From CAZGVW01 sp964529265 (lineage in GTDB: Bacteria > Planctomycetota > Phycisphaerae > Phycisphaerales > UBA1924), in the NCBI GenBank assembly GCA_964529265.1, contig CAZGVW010000227.1, positions 1-33,289 of the forward strand: a stretch of DNA of 33,289 nt, given 5' to 3'. The position numbers and the translations under genes are program-made. A model generated the notes under the pieces. The model was not told the origin of the DNA, did no database searches, and saw only the letters and a program-made list of their open reading frames with translations. Shown here in pieces: positions 1 to 7,600 of the stretch. The first letter of the stretch is position 1. Each line of letters starts with the position of its first letter.

Positions 1-572
1 GGGCGGAGACGATCGTGCGCTCGCGCGAAAAGTGCCCGGGGATGTCGATCGAGGTGCTGATTCCGGATTTCGAGGGCAACTGGGACGCGCTGCAACTGGT
101 GATTGACGCGAAACCGGAGATTCTGAACCACAACCTCGAAACCGTGCGGCGGATGTACCCCGCGGTGCGCCCGCAGGCGAAGTTTGAGAGGTCGCTGGAA
201 CTGCTGCGCCGGAGCAAGGACGCCGGCATGGTGACCAAATCGGGGATCATGGTCGGCATCGGCGAGCGGGACGACGAGGTTCTGGACCTGATGGACGACG
301 TGCGGTCGAAGGCTGAGACGGACATTCTGACGATCGGCCAGTACCTGCAGCCGACGCCGAACCACCTGCCAATCGACCGGTTCGTCGAGCCGGAGACGTT
401 TGGCCGCTTTCGGGAGCAGGGGCTGGCGCGTGGGTTCAAGGTGGTGGAGAGCGGGCCCCTGGTGCGGTCGTCGTACCACGCGGACAAGCAGGCGGACGAA
501 CTGACGGGGATCGATCGCGAGCAGCATGAGACGCTGCAGCGGATGATCGAAGATCAGCGCACGGAGCGATGA
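1..572 (+). CDS. lipA: Lipoyl synthase, C-terminal part (5' end outside window)
   Basis: This radical-SAM enzyme inserts two sulfur atoms into protein-bound octanoyl groups to make lipoate for 2-oxoacid dehydrogenases and the glycine cleavage system, in the cytoplasm. The reading frame is open from base 3, so the gene begins before the window; about 190 residues are visible of a protein usually near 300. Seen: EVLIPDF, NHNLETV, KSGIMVGIGE, LTIGQYLQP and near the C-terminus VRSSYHA. The RSSY serine is the known ligand of the auxiliary [4Fe-4S] cluster. The two N-terminal cysteine triads lie outside the window. The next gene starts 1 nt after the stop, so the three genes to 1932 are probably co-transcribed. 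The GTG at 15 is an internal valine codon, not the start. Confidence 0.96.
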   Translation, partial: AETIVRSREKCPGMSIEVLIPDFEGNWDALQLVIDAKPEILNHNLETVRRMYPAVRPQAKFERSLELLRRSKDAGMVTKSGIMVGIGERDDEVLDLMDDVRSKAETDILTIGQYLQPTPNHLPIDRFVEPETFGRFREQGLARGFKVVESGPLVRSSYHADKQADELTGIDREQHETLQRMIEDQRTER

Positions 573-573
573 G

Positions 574-1398
574 ATGGACTTTCCATTCGCCCCGGCGCCG
601 AACCCCACGGCGCTGCTGGAATGGTGTGCGCCGCGGGTGACGCCGGACATCATTGAGACCATTGCGCAGTGCGACTACGGCTTCGAGGCAGACAAGTGTC
701 GGGGGTGGCTCCGCCGCATTGAAGCGGAGCGGCGGATTGTTCCCCATGACGGATCATGCTGGGAGCACCTCGAACTCGTCACCAATCATGACGCTTCGCG
801 CCGAATGACCGATTCCGACCACCTCCTGCGCGCGTTTGCGGCCTCGATTCTCATTGCCGACCTGATTGCAAGGAAGGGTCGCCGTTTCTTTGTGTCAATC
901 TCGTGTCTCGGAAGGATGACGGAGAGCAGCCTGCTGATGGGCCGGGATGCGAGCGAGGCGGCATCGTGCATGATGGCTGCCCTCATCGCTTCCGACACGG
1001 AAGCGGCTGAAGACTCCATTCCGCTCGCGCCGTACGCCGCCACGGCGCTCCTGCTGCTGAATGCGCACCTTCGATCGCCTGGAGAACTGCAGCAGCAACT
1101 TGAAGCCATCGATGCGATCATTGACCGCGCCATCGTGGAAGCGCCATCCTTGGGTCTCGTTGAGGCCTTGGGCCTTTCGGCGGATGAGATGGTCGCAACT
1201 CCGCGAGGGGCGCTTCTGATGATTCGAAATCGGCTGGACTCAGGCGATATCCCGTGGCTTTTCTTTCTCAACACCTTTGATGACGATCACTTCCCGTGGA
1301 CGCGGTGCTCGCGCATCCCGGTCGATCGCAATGGCGAGGTTTGTCCGCCGCTTGCCGCGATTCGCGAGAAACTCAACGGGCCGACCTGGCGTCAGTGA
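574..1398 (+). CDS. Hypothetical protein, 274 aa
   Basis: I do not recognise this family. The product has no signal peptide, no transmembrane segment and no obvious catalytic motif. The middle (about residues 80-190) is helical and alanine-rich. The C-terminal third has a WLFFLNTFDDDHFPW segment followed by a Pro-rich end, which could be a small domain core. The ATG lies 1 nt after the lipA stop and the next gene starts 3 nt after this stop, so it is very likely translated from the lipA message. Base composition is a little less GC-extreme than in the neighbours, which would fit a fast-evolving or more recent gene. No function is proposed. Confidence 0.75.
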   Translation: MDFPFAPAPNPTALLEWCAPRVTPDIIETIAQCDYGFEADKCRGWLRRIEAERRIVPHDGSCWEHLELVTNHDASRRMTDSDHLLRAFAASILIADLIARKGRRFFVSISCLGRMTESSLLMGRDASEAASCMMAALIASDTEAAEDSIPLAPYAATALLLLNAHLRSPGELQQQLEAIDAIIDRAIVEAPSLGLVEALGLSADEMVATPRGALLMIRNRLDSGDIPWLFFLNTFDDDHFPWTRCSRIPVDRNGEVCPPLAAIREKLNGPTWRQ

Positions 1399-1401
1399 AT
1401 C

Positions 1402-1932
1402 ATGCTGCGCGCTGCCTCAACGCTGACTGACGACTCGGCTTTTCTCGCCGCGTTCGAGTCGCTTGGACTCGATCCGGCGACATGGGATCACGCGGCGCAC
1501 ATCCGGCTGGCGTTCGTGTGTCTTTCGGTGGAGACGTTCGAGGGGGCGCTGGCTCGCGTGCGGCGCGGGATCAGGGCGTTCAATGCGCATGCAGTGAGCC
1601 TGGGGCACGAATCGAAGCGCGGGTATCACGAGACGATCACGGTGGCGTGGCTACGGCTGGTGGCCGCGGCGATGGAGCGTGACTGGGGCGAGGCTTCCGG
1701 GGGTTCGAGGGGTTCCGGGGCTGGGGCTTCCGGGGGCGGGGGCGGGAGCGGCGGGGCGGGTGATTCATCGCTCGCCTTCTGTACGCGGCATCCGGAACTG
1801 CTGGAGAGGCGGCGGCTGCTTGACCATTACACGGAGGCGCGGCTGATGTCGCGCGAGGCGCTTGAAGGGTTCATTGAGCCTGACGTTGCGCCGCTGCCGC
1901 GGGCGCGGGATGTAGCGGGCAGACTCGGCTGA
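1402..1932 (+). CDS. Hypothetical protein with WDHAAHIRLA and GYHETIT motifs, 176 aa
   Basis: This is a small cytoplasmic protein of unknown function. Two conserved-looking blocks are visible: WDHAAHIRLA (about residues 28-37) and GYHETITVAW (about 74-83). The regularly placed histidines (H30, H33, H76) could bind a metal, which is inference. A Gly/Ser-rich insert of about 25 residues (about 95-120) interrupts the protein; its DNA contains a 24-nt G-rich stretch also found exactly, and in the same frame, in the phosphatase gene that follows. After the insert the protein resumes with an ordinary Leu/Arg-rich helix and a HYTEARLMSREALEGF segment. It starts 3 nt after the upstream stop, so it is probably the last gene of the lipA unit; a palindrome follows at 1962-1977. 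Confidence 0.72.
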   Translation: MLRAASTLTDDSAFLAAFESLGLDPATWDHAAHIRLAFVCLSVETFEGALARVRRGIRAFNAHAVSLGHESKRGYHETITVAWLRLVAAAMERDWGEASGGSRGSGAGASGGGGGSGGAGDSSLAFCTRHPELLERRRLLDHYTEARLMSREALEGFIEPDVAPLPRARDVAGRLG

Positions 1933-1961
1933 TGAGCGCCGACAGCGCGCGCTCAGGAGAA

Positions 1962-1977
1962 CGGCTCTGGAGAGCCG
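1962..1977. repeat. GGCTC/GAGCC palindrome, copy 1 (possible terminator)
   Basis: CGGCTCT (1962-1968) and AGAGCCG (1971-1977) form a 7-bp stem. The element is followed by CTCCCACCGGGAG, resembling the CCACCAGGA tail of the copies at 16508 and (reverse orientation) 7527. It lies between the lipA unit and the phosphatase gene, where it could end transcription, but it has no U-tract. Confidence 0.6.
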
Positions 1978-1994
1978 CTCCCACCGGGAGGCCT

Positions 1995-2000
1995 TAGACT
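1995..2000 (+). promoter_or_regulatory. TAGACT -10 element for a leaderless start
   Basis: TAGACT ends 7 nt before the ATG at 2008 and there is no Shine-Dalgarno sequence. A start of transcription 6-8 nt downstream of the hexamer would fall on the start codon. No TTGACA-like -35 is visible. It is one of a series in this window. Confidence 0.5.
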
Positions 2001-2007
2001 CCGCTGC

Positions 2008-3150
2008 ATGAGCGGGCCCGCGCCGGACAAGTCAGCGAAGGGCCGCGGCATTGCGCCGCGGGCGTGGGCGCCGTTTCACGCGGCGGTGTTCTTCATCTTT
2101 GCGCCGATCATGGTGCTGGGGTTCGGGCACTTCGTGAAGGAGGGGAACCACGGCCCGGCGCTCTTCTGGGCGCTGGTCTCGGGTGTGATCGGCGCGGGGT
2201 TCGCGTTTTCGTTCACGGTGAACATGCGGGCGCTGTGGTTCGTGATCCCGTTCCAGGTGGCGATGGTGTTCATGTTCTCGACCGGGCTCCCGCGGTTTCT
2301 GCGGCTGGAGAGCCGGCTCCCGAGTGTCGAGGGCATGGCGGCGGTGGCGTGCATCGTGATGGGGTACATCCTTTTCGTGCGGTTCGTGGCCGTGCAGGGG
2401 CGCGAGGTGGTGCGGGCGCAGGCGGAGCGGGACCTGGCCCGGCGGATCCACGCAAATCTCGCGCCGCCGGTGCAGGCGCATCTGCCGCGGTTGGAGGTGT
2501 TCGCCCGCTCGCTGCCCAGCGCCGAGATGGGGGGCGACCTGATCGATCTTGTGTCGCACGGCGATGCGATTGATCTCTACCTGGCGGATGTTTCGGGGCA
2601 TGGCGTGCGCGCGGGCGTGGTGATGGCGATGCTGAAGAGCGCGATCCGGGCGCGGCTGCTGCACGGCGGCTCGCTGGCGGAGGTGGCGGATGCGCTGAAC
2701 GAGGTGCTGATCCAGGTGAAGGAACCCGACATGTTCGCCACGTTCGCGGCTGTGCGCGTGGAGAACGGGGCTTCCGGGGGCGGGGGCGGGGGCGGGCGAA
2801 GGATTGAGTACGCGGTGGCGGGGCATCCGCCGATTCTGCTTTTTCGGCGCGGGGGCGGGGTTGAGGAACTGTCGAGCGGGAACCTTCCGCTGGGCGTGCT
2901 GACGGGGGAGGAATACGAGGCGCACAGCGTGGAGGCGGGGCCGGGCGACCTGTTCGCGCTGCTGACGGACGGGTTGATCGAGACGTTCGACAGGGAGCGC
3001 CGCGCGTTCGGGCATGCGCGGATCCGCGACATGATGGCGCAGATGGCGGACAAGCCCCTGGGGGAGATCTACGCCGCCGTCATGGACGAAGTGCGCGCGC
3101 ATGGCGCGCAGGGCGACGACCAGACGCTGATGCTGGCGCGCGTGCTGTGA
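2008..3150 (+). CDS. Membrane-anchored SpoIIE/RsbU-type PP2C phosphatase
   Basis: This is predicted to be a serine/threonine phosphatase of the PPM (SpoIIE/RsbU) family, which in partner-switching systems dephosphorylates an anti-anti-sigma factor. The N-terminal part has four hydrophobic segments (about 20-41, 49-69, 73-94, 108-129), a helical linker, then the catalytic domain (about 150-380). Metal-binding motifs are complete: GGD (175-177), DVSGHG (194-199), AGHPP (271-275), TDG (320-322) and GDDQT (369-373). A Gly-rich insert (255-263) sits just before the AGHPP strand. No STAS or anti-sigma kinase gene is nearby, so the substrate is unknown. The ATG at 2008 has a TAGACT element 7 nt upstream and no Shine-Dalgarno. 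Cupin and PPK2 genes follow with gaps of about 30 nt, suggesting one operon. Confidence 0.9.
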   Translation: MSGPAPDKSAKGRGIAPRAWAPFHAAVFFIFAPIMVLGFGHFVKEGNHGPALFWALVSGVIGAGFAFSFTVNMRALWFVIPFQVAMVFMFSTGLPRFLRLESRLPSVEGMAAVACIVMGYILFVRFVAVQGREVVRAQAERDLARRIHANLAPPVQAHLPRLEVFARSLPSAEMGGDLIDLVSHGDAIDLYLADVSGHGVRAGVVMAMLKSAIRARLLHGGSLAEVADALNEVLIQVKEPDMFATFAAVRVENGASGGGGGGGRRIEYAVAGHPPILLFRRGGGVEELSSGNLPLGVLTGEEYEAHSVEAGPGDLFALLTDGLIETFDRERRAFGHARIRDMMAQMADKPLGEIYAAVMDEVRAHGAQGDDQTLMLARVL

Positions 3151-3181
3151 CGGCGCATGTTGGAAGGGAGGTGTGGTCGCC

Positions 3182-3550
3182 ATGATCGAGAAGGTGAACC
3201 TTGCGCAGAAGTTCGGCCTGTTCGAGGAGCGGTGGAAGCCGCGGATCGCGGGTCGTGTGAACGACTGCGCCGTGAAACTGGCGAAACTGAAGGGCGAGTT
3301 CGTGTGGCATCACCACGAGGCGGAGGATGAGTTGTTCCTGGTGGTGAAGGGCGTGTTGCGCATGCGTCTGCGCCCGCCGGAGCGCGAGATCGTGGTGCGC
3401 GAGGGGGAGTTCATCATCGTCCCCCGCGGCGTGGAGCACCTGCCGATCGCGGACGAGGAGGTTCACGTGCTGCTGTTCGAGCCCGAGGCGACGCTGAACA
3501 CGGGGAACGTGCGGTCGGAGCGGACGGTGGAGCGGCTGGAGGAGGTCTGA
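3182..3550 (+). CDS. Cupin-domain protein, 122 aa
   Basis: This is a single-domain cupin, a small beta-barrel that usually binds a metal. The first cupin motif is HHHEAEDELFLVVKG (residues 43-57), with His ligands at 43-45 and Glu at 49/50. The second is REGEFIIVPRGVEHLP (73-88), with His86 as the fourth ligand. The strand pattern is complete, so the protein should fold, but its substrate cannot be told from sequence; the closest style is the mannose-6-phosphate isomerase-like cupins. The start at ATG 3182 is chosen over GTG 3173 because GGAGG (3167-3171) is 10 nt before the ATG but only 1 nt before the GTG. It lies between the phosphatase and PPK2 genes, likely in one transcript. Confidence 0.88.
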   Translation: MIEKVNLAQKFGLFEERWKPRIAGRVNDCAVKLAKLKGEFVWHHHEAEDELFLVVKGVLRMRLRPPEREIVVREGEFIIVPRGVEHLPIADEEVHVLLFEPEATLNTGNVRSERTVERLEEV

Positions 3551-3583
3551 CGGCCGCGGCTTTGTGTCTGAGAGGTGATTGTC

Positions 3584-4414
3584 ATGCCCATACCCTCCGA
3601 ACTGCGGATTTCCCCCGGCAAGAAGGTGCGCCTCGACGACATCGATCCGCGCTCGACGCCCGGCTTCCCAGACAGCGGCGATCGCGACGCGGACAAGGCC
3701 CGGGCCGAGGCGCTCACGCGAGCGAACATCGAGCAGGCCGCGGCGCTGCAATACCGCCTGTGGGCGGAGGACCAGCGGGCGCTGCTCGTGGCGATGCAGG
3801 CGCTCGACACCGGCGGGAAGGATGGCGTGATCCGGCACGTGTTCACGGGGTTCAATCCGCAGGGTTGCCGCGTGCGGGCGTTCAAGGCGCCCTCGCATGA
3901 GGAACTGGATCACGATTTCCTGTGGCGGGTTCACAGATCCATTCCGCCCCGCGGCGAGATCGGCGTCTTCAACCGCTCGCACTACGAGGACGTGCTGGTG
4001 GTGCGCGTGCACGACCTTGTGCCGAAGAGCGTGTGGTCGAAGCGGTATGAGCAGATCAACGCCTTCGAGCGGCATCTCTTCGAGAACGGCGTGTGGATCA
4101 TCAAGTGCTATCTGCACATCAGCCGGGACGAGCAGTTGCAGCGCCTGAGGGCGCGGATCGACAACCCCGAGAAGCGATGGAAGGTGTGCCCGGCCGATTT
4201 CGAGGAGCGGAAATACTGGGACGACTACATGCGGGCCTACGAGGCTGCGCTGGAGCAGTGCAATGCGGAGCACGCCCCGTGGTACGTGATCCCGGCGGAC
4301 CGCAAGTGGTACCGCGATCTGGCGATGTCGGAGATCGTGCTGGCGACGCTGCGGGAGATGAACCCGCAGATCCCCCCGCCGCGGTTTGATGTTTCGAAGA
4401 TCGTCGTGGAGTGA
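3584..4414 (+). CDS. Polyphosphate kinase 2 family (polyphosphate:nucleotide phosphotransferase)
   Basis: PPK2 enzymes move phosphate between polyphosphate and nucleoside mono- or diphosphates in the cytoplasm. The 276-residue product is a single P-loop kinase domain, the size of the short PPK2 classes. Seen: Walker A DTGGKDG (75-81), then VFTGFNPQGCRV, Walker B FNRSHYEDV (129-137), the lid with RIDNPEKRWK (191-200), DFEERKYWDDYM (205-216) and APWYVIPADRKWYRD (231-245). Whether it prefers AMP, ADP or GDP is not clear from sequence. ATG 3584 is preferred over GTG 3575 because the GAGAGG Shine-Dalgarno overlaps the GTG and is well placed for the ATG. It is the last gene of the phosphatase-cupin-PPK2 set, followed by short GC-rich hairpins. 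Confidence 0.94.
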   Translation: MPIPSELRISPGKKVRLDDIDPRSTPGFPDSGDRDADKARAEALTRANIEQAAALQYRLWAEDQRALLVAMQALDTGGKDGVIRHVFTGFNPQGCRVRAFKAPSHEELDHDFLWRVHRSIPPRGEIGVFNRSHYEDVLVVRVHDLVPKSVWSKRYEQINAFERHLFENGVWIIKCYLHISRDEQLQRLRARIDNPEKRWKVCPADFEERKYWDDYMRAYEAALEQCNAEHAPWYVIPADRKWYRDLAMSEIVLATLREMNPQIPPPRFDVSKIVVE

Positions 4415-4440
4415 CGCCGGGCGTCCGCCCCCGGAGGGGC
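4413..4440 (+). terminator. Two adjacent GC hairpins after the PPK2 gene
   Basis: GACGC (4413-4417)/GCGTC (4421-4425) overlaps the stop codon, and GCCCC (4427-4431)/GGGGC (4436-4440) follows. The run of GC-only stems between two genes with different start signals suggests a transcription end or attenuation point. There is no U-tract, so an intrinsic terminator is not proven. Confidence 0.4.
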
Positions 4441-4666
4441 CCCCCGGAAAGGCCGACCCGAGGCGTCCGCGGAAACGGAACCCCGGAGTCTGGGCAGGAC
4501 CGGTCCCCGCAACGGCCAATCCCCGCCGCCGGTTGATTGATGTGTGCGAGGGACGGGCCCCCCGCGGCCGATTCCGCTTGCGTCCACCCCCCTTTCGTGC
4601 GATGGTCCGCCGGTTCGGCCCTTTCGCGCCGCCGCCGCCCCTTCCTCCAAGCCGAGGCGAACGCCC

Positions 4667-6628
4667 ATGGCCCTGAAGCAACTCACTCCCGAGCAGATCC
4701 GCGACTGGACGATCGAGCAGAAGGACCGCTGGTGGCTCGAGAACGTCTACAAGGGGGATATGCCGCAGTTGACGCTGCGCTCCGGCCTCACGGGGTTCAT
4801 GCTCGGCGGCGTCCTCTCGGCGACGAACCTGTACGTCGGCGCCAAGACGGGGTGGACGCTGGGCGTCGGCATCACATCCGTGATCCTGGCGTTCGCGATG
4901 TACAAGGCGATGGCCCGCGTCGGCCTCGGGCGCGAGTTCACACTGCTCGAGAACAACTGCATGCAGTCCATCGCCACCGCGGCGGGCTACATGACGGCGC
5001 CGCTCATCTCCAGCCTCGGCGCCTACATGCTCATCACCGGCGAGATCATCCCGTGGTGGATGATCATGCCGTGGATCATCTGCCTGTCGCTGCTCGGCGT
5101 GCTCTGCGCGTTCCCGATGAAGCGCCGCTTCATCAACGATGAGCAGCACCCCTTCCCGGAGGGGCGCGCCTGCGGCGTGGTGCTGGATGCGCTGCACACC
5201 AGCGACGCTTCCGTCGGCGTCTTCAAGGCCCGCGCGCTGCTGTATACGGCGCTCGGGGCGGGCGCCATCCGCTTCCTGCAGGGGCACGGCATCCAGGAGG
5301 CGATCCAGGTGCGGCTGCTCGGCCTCAAGGAGGTCGTGTGGTCGTTCCCCGAGATGCTCGATGGGTGGATCTACCGCCTCGCGGAGCGCTTCGACCTGCC
5401 GGTTCCCGGCATCAACGGCGTGCCGCTGCGCGAACTGACGATGCGGCCGGAACTGGATATCGCCATGATCGGCGCCGGCGGCCTCATGGGCATCCGCGCG
5501 GGCACGTCGCTGCTCATCGGCGCGCTCATCACCTACGGCGTCCTCGCGCCGGCGATGATCCAGGCCGGCGACATCCGCGGCGTGGTGAACGACGCCGGCG
5601 CGCTCACCTTCGGCTTCCGCAACATCACGGAGTGGGCGCTGTGGGGCGGCGTCTCGCTCATGGTCACGTCGTCGCTCGTGGCCTTCCTCGGCAAGCCGCA
5701 GATCATCATCAGCGCGTTTCGCGGGCTCTTCGGCCATCGCGAGCCGAAGAGCGATGCGCTGAAGCACATCGAACTGCCCACGTGGGTGTTCATCGTCGGC
5801 ATTCCGCTGGTCGGCGCCGCGGCGGTGATCATGGCCAACGTCTTCTTCGGCGTCGAATACTGGCACGGCGCCGTGGCGATTCCGCTGGTCTTCGTGCTGT
5901 GCCTCATCGGCGCGAACTCCACGGCCCTCACCGGCACCACACCCACCGGCGCCATCGGCAAGGTGACGCAGCTGACGTACGGCGTCATCGCGCCCGGGAA
6001 CATCCGCACGAACATCATGTCCGCGGGCATCGCGGCCGAGGCGGCCTCCAACGCGGCGAACCTGCTCATGGACATCAAGCCGGGGTACATGCTCGGCGCG
6101 AAGCCGCGGCAGCAGGCGATCGGCCACTGCATCGGCATCATCGCCGGCGCGCTGGCCGCGGTGCCGCTCTTCCAGTTCATGTTCCTGAGCAAGGGCGATA
6201 CCACCGCCGAGCGCCTCTCCAACCTCCAGTCCGACGCCTACCCCATGCCCGCCGTCTCCATCTGGAAGAGCGTGGCGGAGATCCTGACCGAGGGCATCGA
6301 CAAACTGCCGACCACCGCCGTGTACGCCGCGGCAATCGGCGCTGCGCTCGGCGTCATCCTCGAGACCATCAAGATCGCCTCGAAGAACCGCGTGCCGATC
6401 GTGCCGGTGGCGATCGGCCTGGCCACGGTGATCCCGTTCAACACCTGCTTCGCGATGTTCATGGGCTCCTTCATCTTCTGGGTGCTGAGCCTGCGCTACA
6501 AGAACCCCGAAAGCCGCGGCTACCGGGTCTTCGTCGATAATCAGGAGCCGATCTGCGCCGGCCTCATTGCGGGCGCTGCGCTCATCGGCATCGCGGACAT
6601 TCTGGTCGGCGTCTTCATTCTCGGCTGA
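4667..6628 (+). CDS. OPT-family oligopeptide (or metal-chelate) transporter
   Basis: The 653-residue product is a polytopic inner-membrane protein of the OPT superfamily, whose members import peptides or metal-chelator complexes by proton symport. The family-like N-terminal block LTGFMLGGVLSATNLYVGAKTGW-style region (about residues 40-64) is followed by many hydrophobic segments, about 14 by eye. Between them lie the conserved-looking PFPEGRACGVV (about 161-171) and NLLMDIKPGYMLGAKPRQQ (about 464-482). Substrate cannot be assigned. ATG 4667 is chosen because GAGG (4654-4657) precedes it at a suitable distance and the protein then begins MALKQLTPEQ; the frame is open upstream but that part is Pro/Arg-rich and unlike the family. 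A lipoprotein gene follows after 27 nt with its own Shine-Dalgarno, possibly co-transcribed. Confidence 0.9.
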   Translation: MALKQLTPEQIRDWTIEQKDRWWLENVYKGDMPQLTLRSGLTGFMLGGVLSATNLYVGAKTGWTLGVGITSVILAFAMYKAMARVGLGREFTLLENNCMQSIATAAGYMTAPLISSLGAYMLITGEIIPWWMIMPWIICLSLLGVLCAFPMKRRFINDEQHPFPEGRACGVVLDALHTSDASVGVFKARALLYTALGAGAIRFLQGHGIQEAIQVRLLGLKEVVWSFPEMLDGWIYRLAERFDLPVPGINGVPLRELTMRPELDIAMIGAGGLMGIRAGTSLLIGALITYGVLAPAMIQAGDIRGVVNDAGALTFGFRNITEWALWGGVSLMVTSSLVAFLGKPQIIISAFRGLFGHREPKSDALKHIELPTWVFIVGIPLVGAAAVIMANVFFGVEYWHGAVAIPLVFVLCLIGANSTALTGTTPTGAIGKVTQLTYGVIAPGNIRTNIMSAGIAAEAASNAANLLMDIKPGYMLGAKPRQQAIGHCIGIIAGALAAVPLFQFMFLSKGDTTAERLSNLQSDAYPMPAVSIWKSVAEILTEGIDKLPTTAVYAAAIGAALGVILETIKIASKNRVPIVPVAIGLATVIPFNTCFAMFMGSFIFWVLSLRYKNPESRGYRVFVDNQEPICAGLIAGAALIGIADILVGVFILG

Positions 6629-6655
6629 ACCGCTACGCACACGGAGATACGCCAC

Positions 6656-7516
6656 ATGCAACGCCCGGCGCCGCTGCGTCTTCCCGCGCTTCTTCTTCTG
6701 CTGCTTCCCGCAGTCGCCCTCGCCCCCCTCTCCGGGTGCGCGAAACGCGAAGCCAGCGCCGAGGACGCGATCTTCTACGTGCAGAACGCGCGGGCCGGCG
6801 CGCGCGTGCGCGCCCTCTGGCCCGCGGGACAGGCGTACATCAACGCCGTGCTCGCGGCCGATTCCGCCTATCGCCGCGCCATCGCGCCGCTTCAATCCGC
6901 GGCTGACATGCGCTCGCTCCCTTCTGCGGGCGATGGGTCGTGGGCGAGGAAGGATGCGCTCGCCGCGGAGGCCGAGAGTTTGAGGCAGGCGCTCGCTCCC
7001 GAAGCCGCGGAGGCGCGGGCCGAGGCCCTCGCCGCGCTCGATGCGGCCATCCGCGCCCTGCCCGCGGGCATGGCGCAGACCGATCGCGAGCGATCCGAGT
7101 TCATCGATGCCATGTGGGATGCCCTCACTATCCGTGGCAAGGACATCCGCACGGCTGAGCAGCGGCTGCGGCCCGGCGCCGACCTGCGCCTGGCGCTCCT
7201 CGAAGCCGCGGCGGCGCACGGCCCGGCGTCAGCCGAGTTCGCCGCGGCCCACGCCTCAGCCGCGGCTGTGCAGGCGGCCCAGGAGAGCAACGATGAGGCG
7301 TGGCGGGCCGCGCAGTTCGCCCGCGCGCAATCGGAGATCGAAGCCCTCCGCGCGCAGAAGGCCATCATCCGCGAACGCCGCGACGGCGACGGCGCATCAT
7401 TCGCCGACGAAAACTTCCCCGCCCTCATCCGCACCGTGGATGACCGCATCGATTTCTACAAGGCGATCGAAACCCGCTACGCGCCGCCGAAGGATGACGC
7501 CGCCGCAACGTCCTGA
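6656..7516 (+). CDS. Alanine-rich predicted lipoprotein, 286 aa
   Basis: I do not recognise a family. The N-terminus has a basic start, a Leu-rich hydrophobic stretch (about 8-24) and the lipobox LSGC with the lipidated Cys at residue 28, so the mature protein should be anchored to a membrane. The rest is almost entirely Ala/Glu/Arg-rich and strongly helical, consistent with a long coiled-coil or helical bundle in the periplasm. The start ATG has ACGGAG upstream. It lies 27 nt downstream of the OPT transporter and could be its accessory protein, but that rests on position alone. An inverted GGCTC palindrome follows 11 nt after the stop. Confidence 0.78.
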   Translation: MQRPAPLRLPALLLLLLPAVALAPLSGCAKREASAEDAIFYVQNARAGARVRALWPAGQAYINAVLAADSAYRRAIAPLQSAADMRSLPSAGDGSWARKDALAAEAESLRQALAPEAAEARAEALAALDAAIRALPAGMAQTDRERSEFIDAMWDALTIRGKDIRTAEQRLRPGADLRLALLEAAAAHGPASAEFAAAHASAAAVQAAQESNDEAWRAAQFARAQSEIEALRAQKAIIRERRDGDGASFADENFPALIRTVDDRIDFYKAIETRYAPPKDDAAATS

Positions 7517-7526
7517 TTCCTGGTGG

Positions 7527-7545
7527 AGCGGCTCTCTGAGCCGCT
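7527..7545. repeat. GGCTC/GAGCC palindrome, copy 2 (reverse orientation; possible terminator)
   Basis: AGCGGCTC (7527-7534) and GAGCCGCT (7538-7545) form an 8-bp stem with a 3-nt loop. Read on the minus strand the element ends in CCACCAGGAA, as does the copy at 16508. It lies directly after the lipoprotein gene and may end that transcript. The HD-GYP gene has its own -10-like hexamer downstream. Confidence 0.65.
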
Positions 7546-7586
7546 TCCTCTGTTGCCCACGATTCCCGGACCTCGCCCCCCGCGCA

Positions 7587-7592
7587 TACACT
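7587..7592 (+). promoter_or_regulatory. TACACT -10 element for a leaderless GTG start
   Basis: TACACT ends 8 nt before GTG 7601 and no Shine-Dalgarno is present. The position matches the other TAnnnT elements in this window. It also argues for GTG 7601 over the upstream GTG 7523, which lies before the palindrome. Confidence 0.5.
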
Positions 7593-7600
7593 GCCCCCGC

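Noticed and set aside
3080..7219. Very long open frame on the minus strand opposite the cupin, PPK2 and OPT genes
   Set aside because: It is a GC-bias shadow: the plus-strand genes have full domain matches, and the antisense product is Arg/His/Ala-rich without any domain.
7523..7600. Extending the HD-GYP protein upstream to GTG 7523
   Set aside because: The extension runs across the palindrome and the TACACT element and is Pro-rich, unlike any HD-GYP N-terminus.
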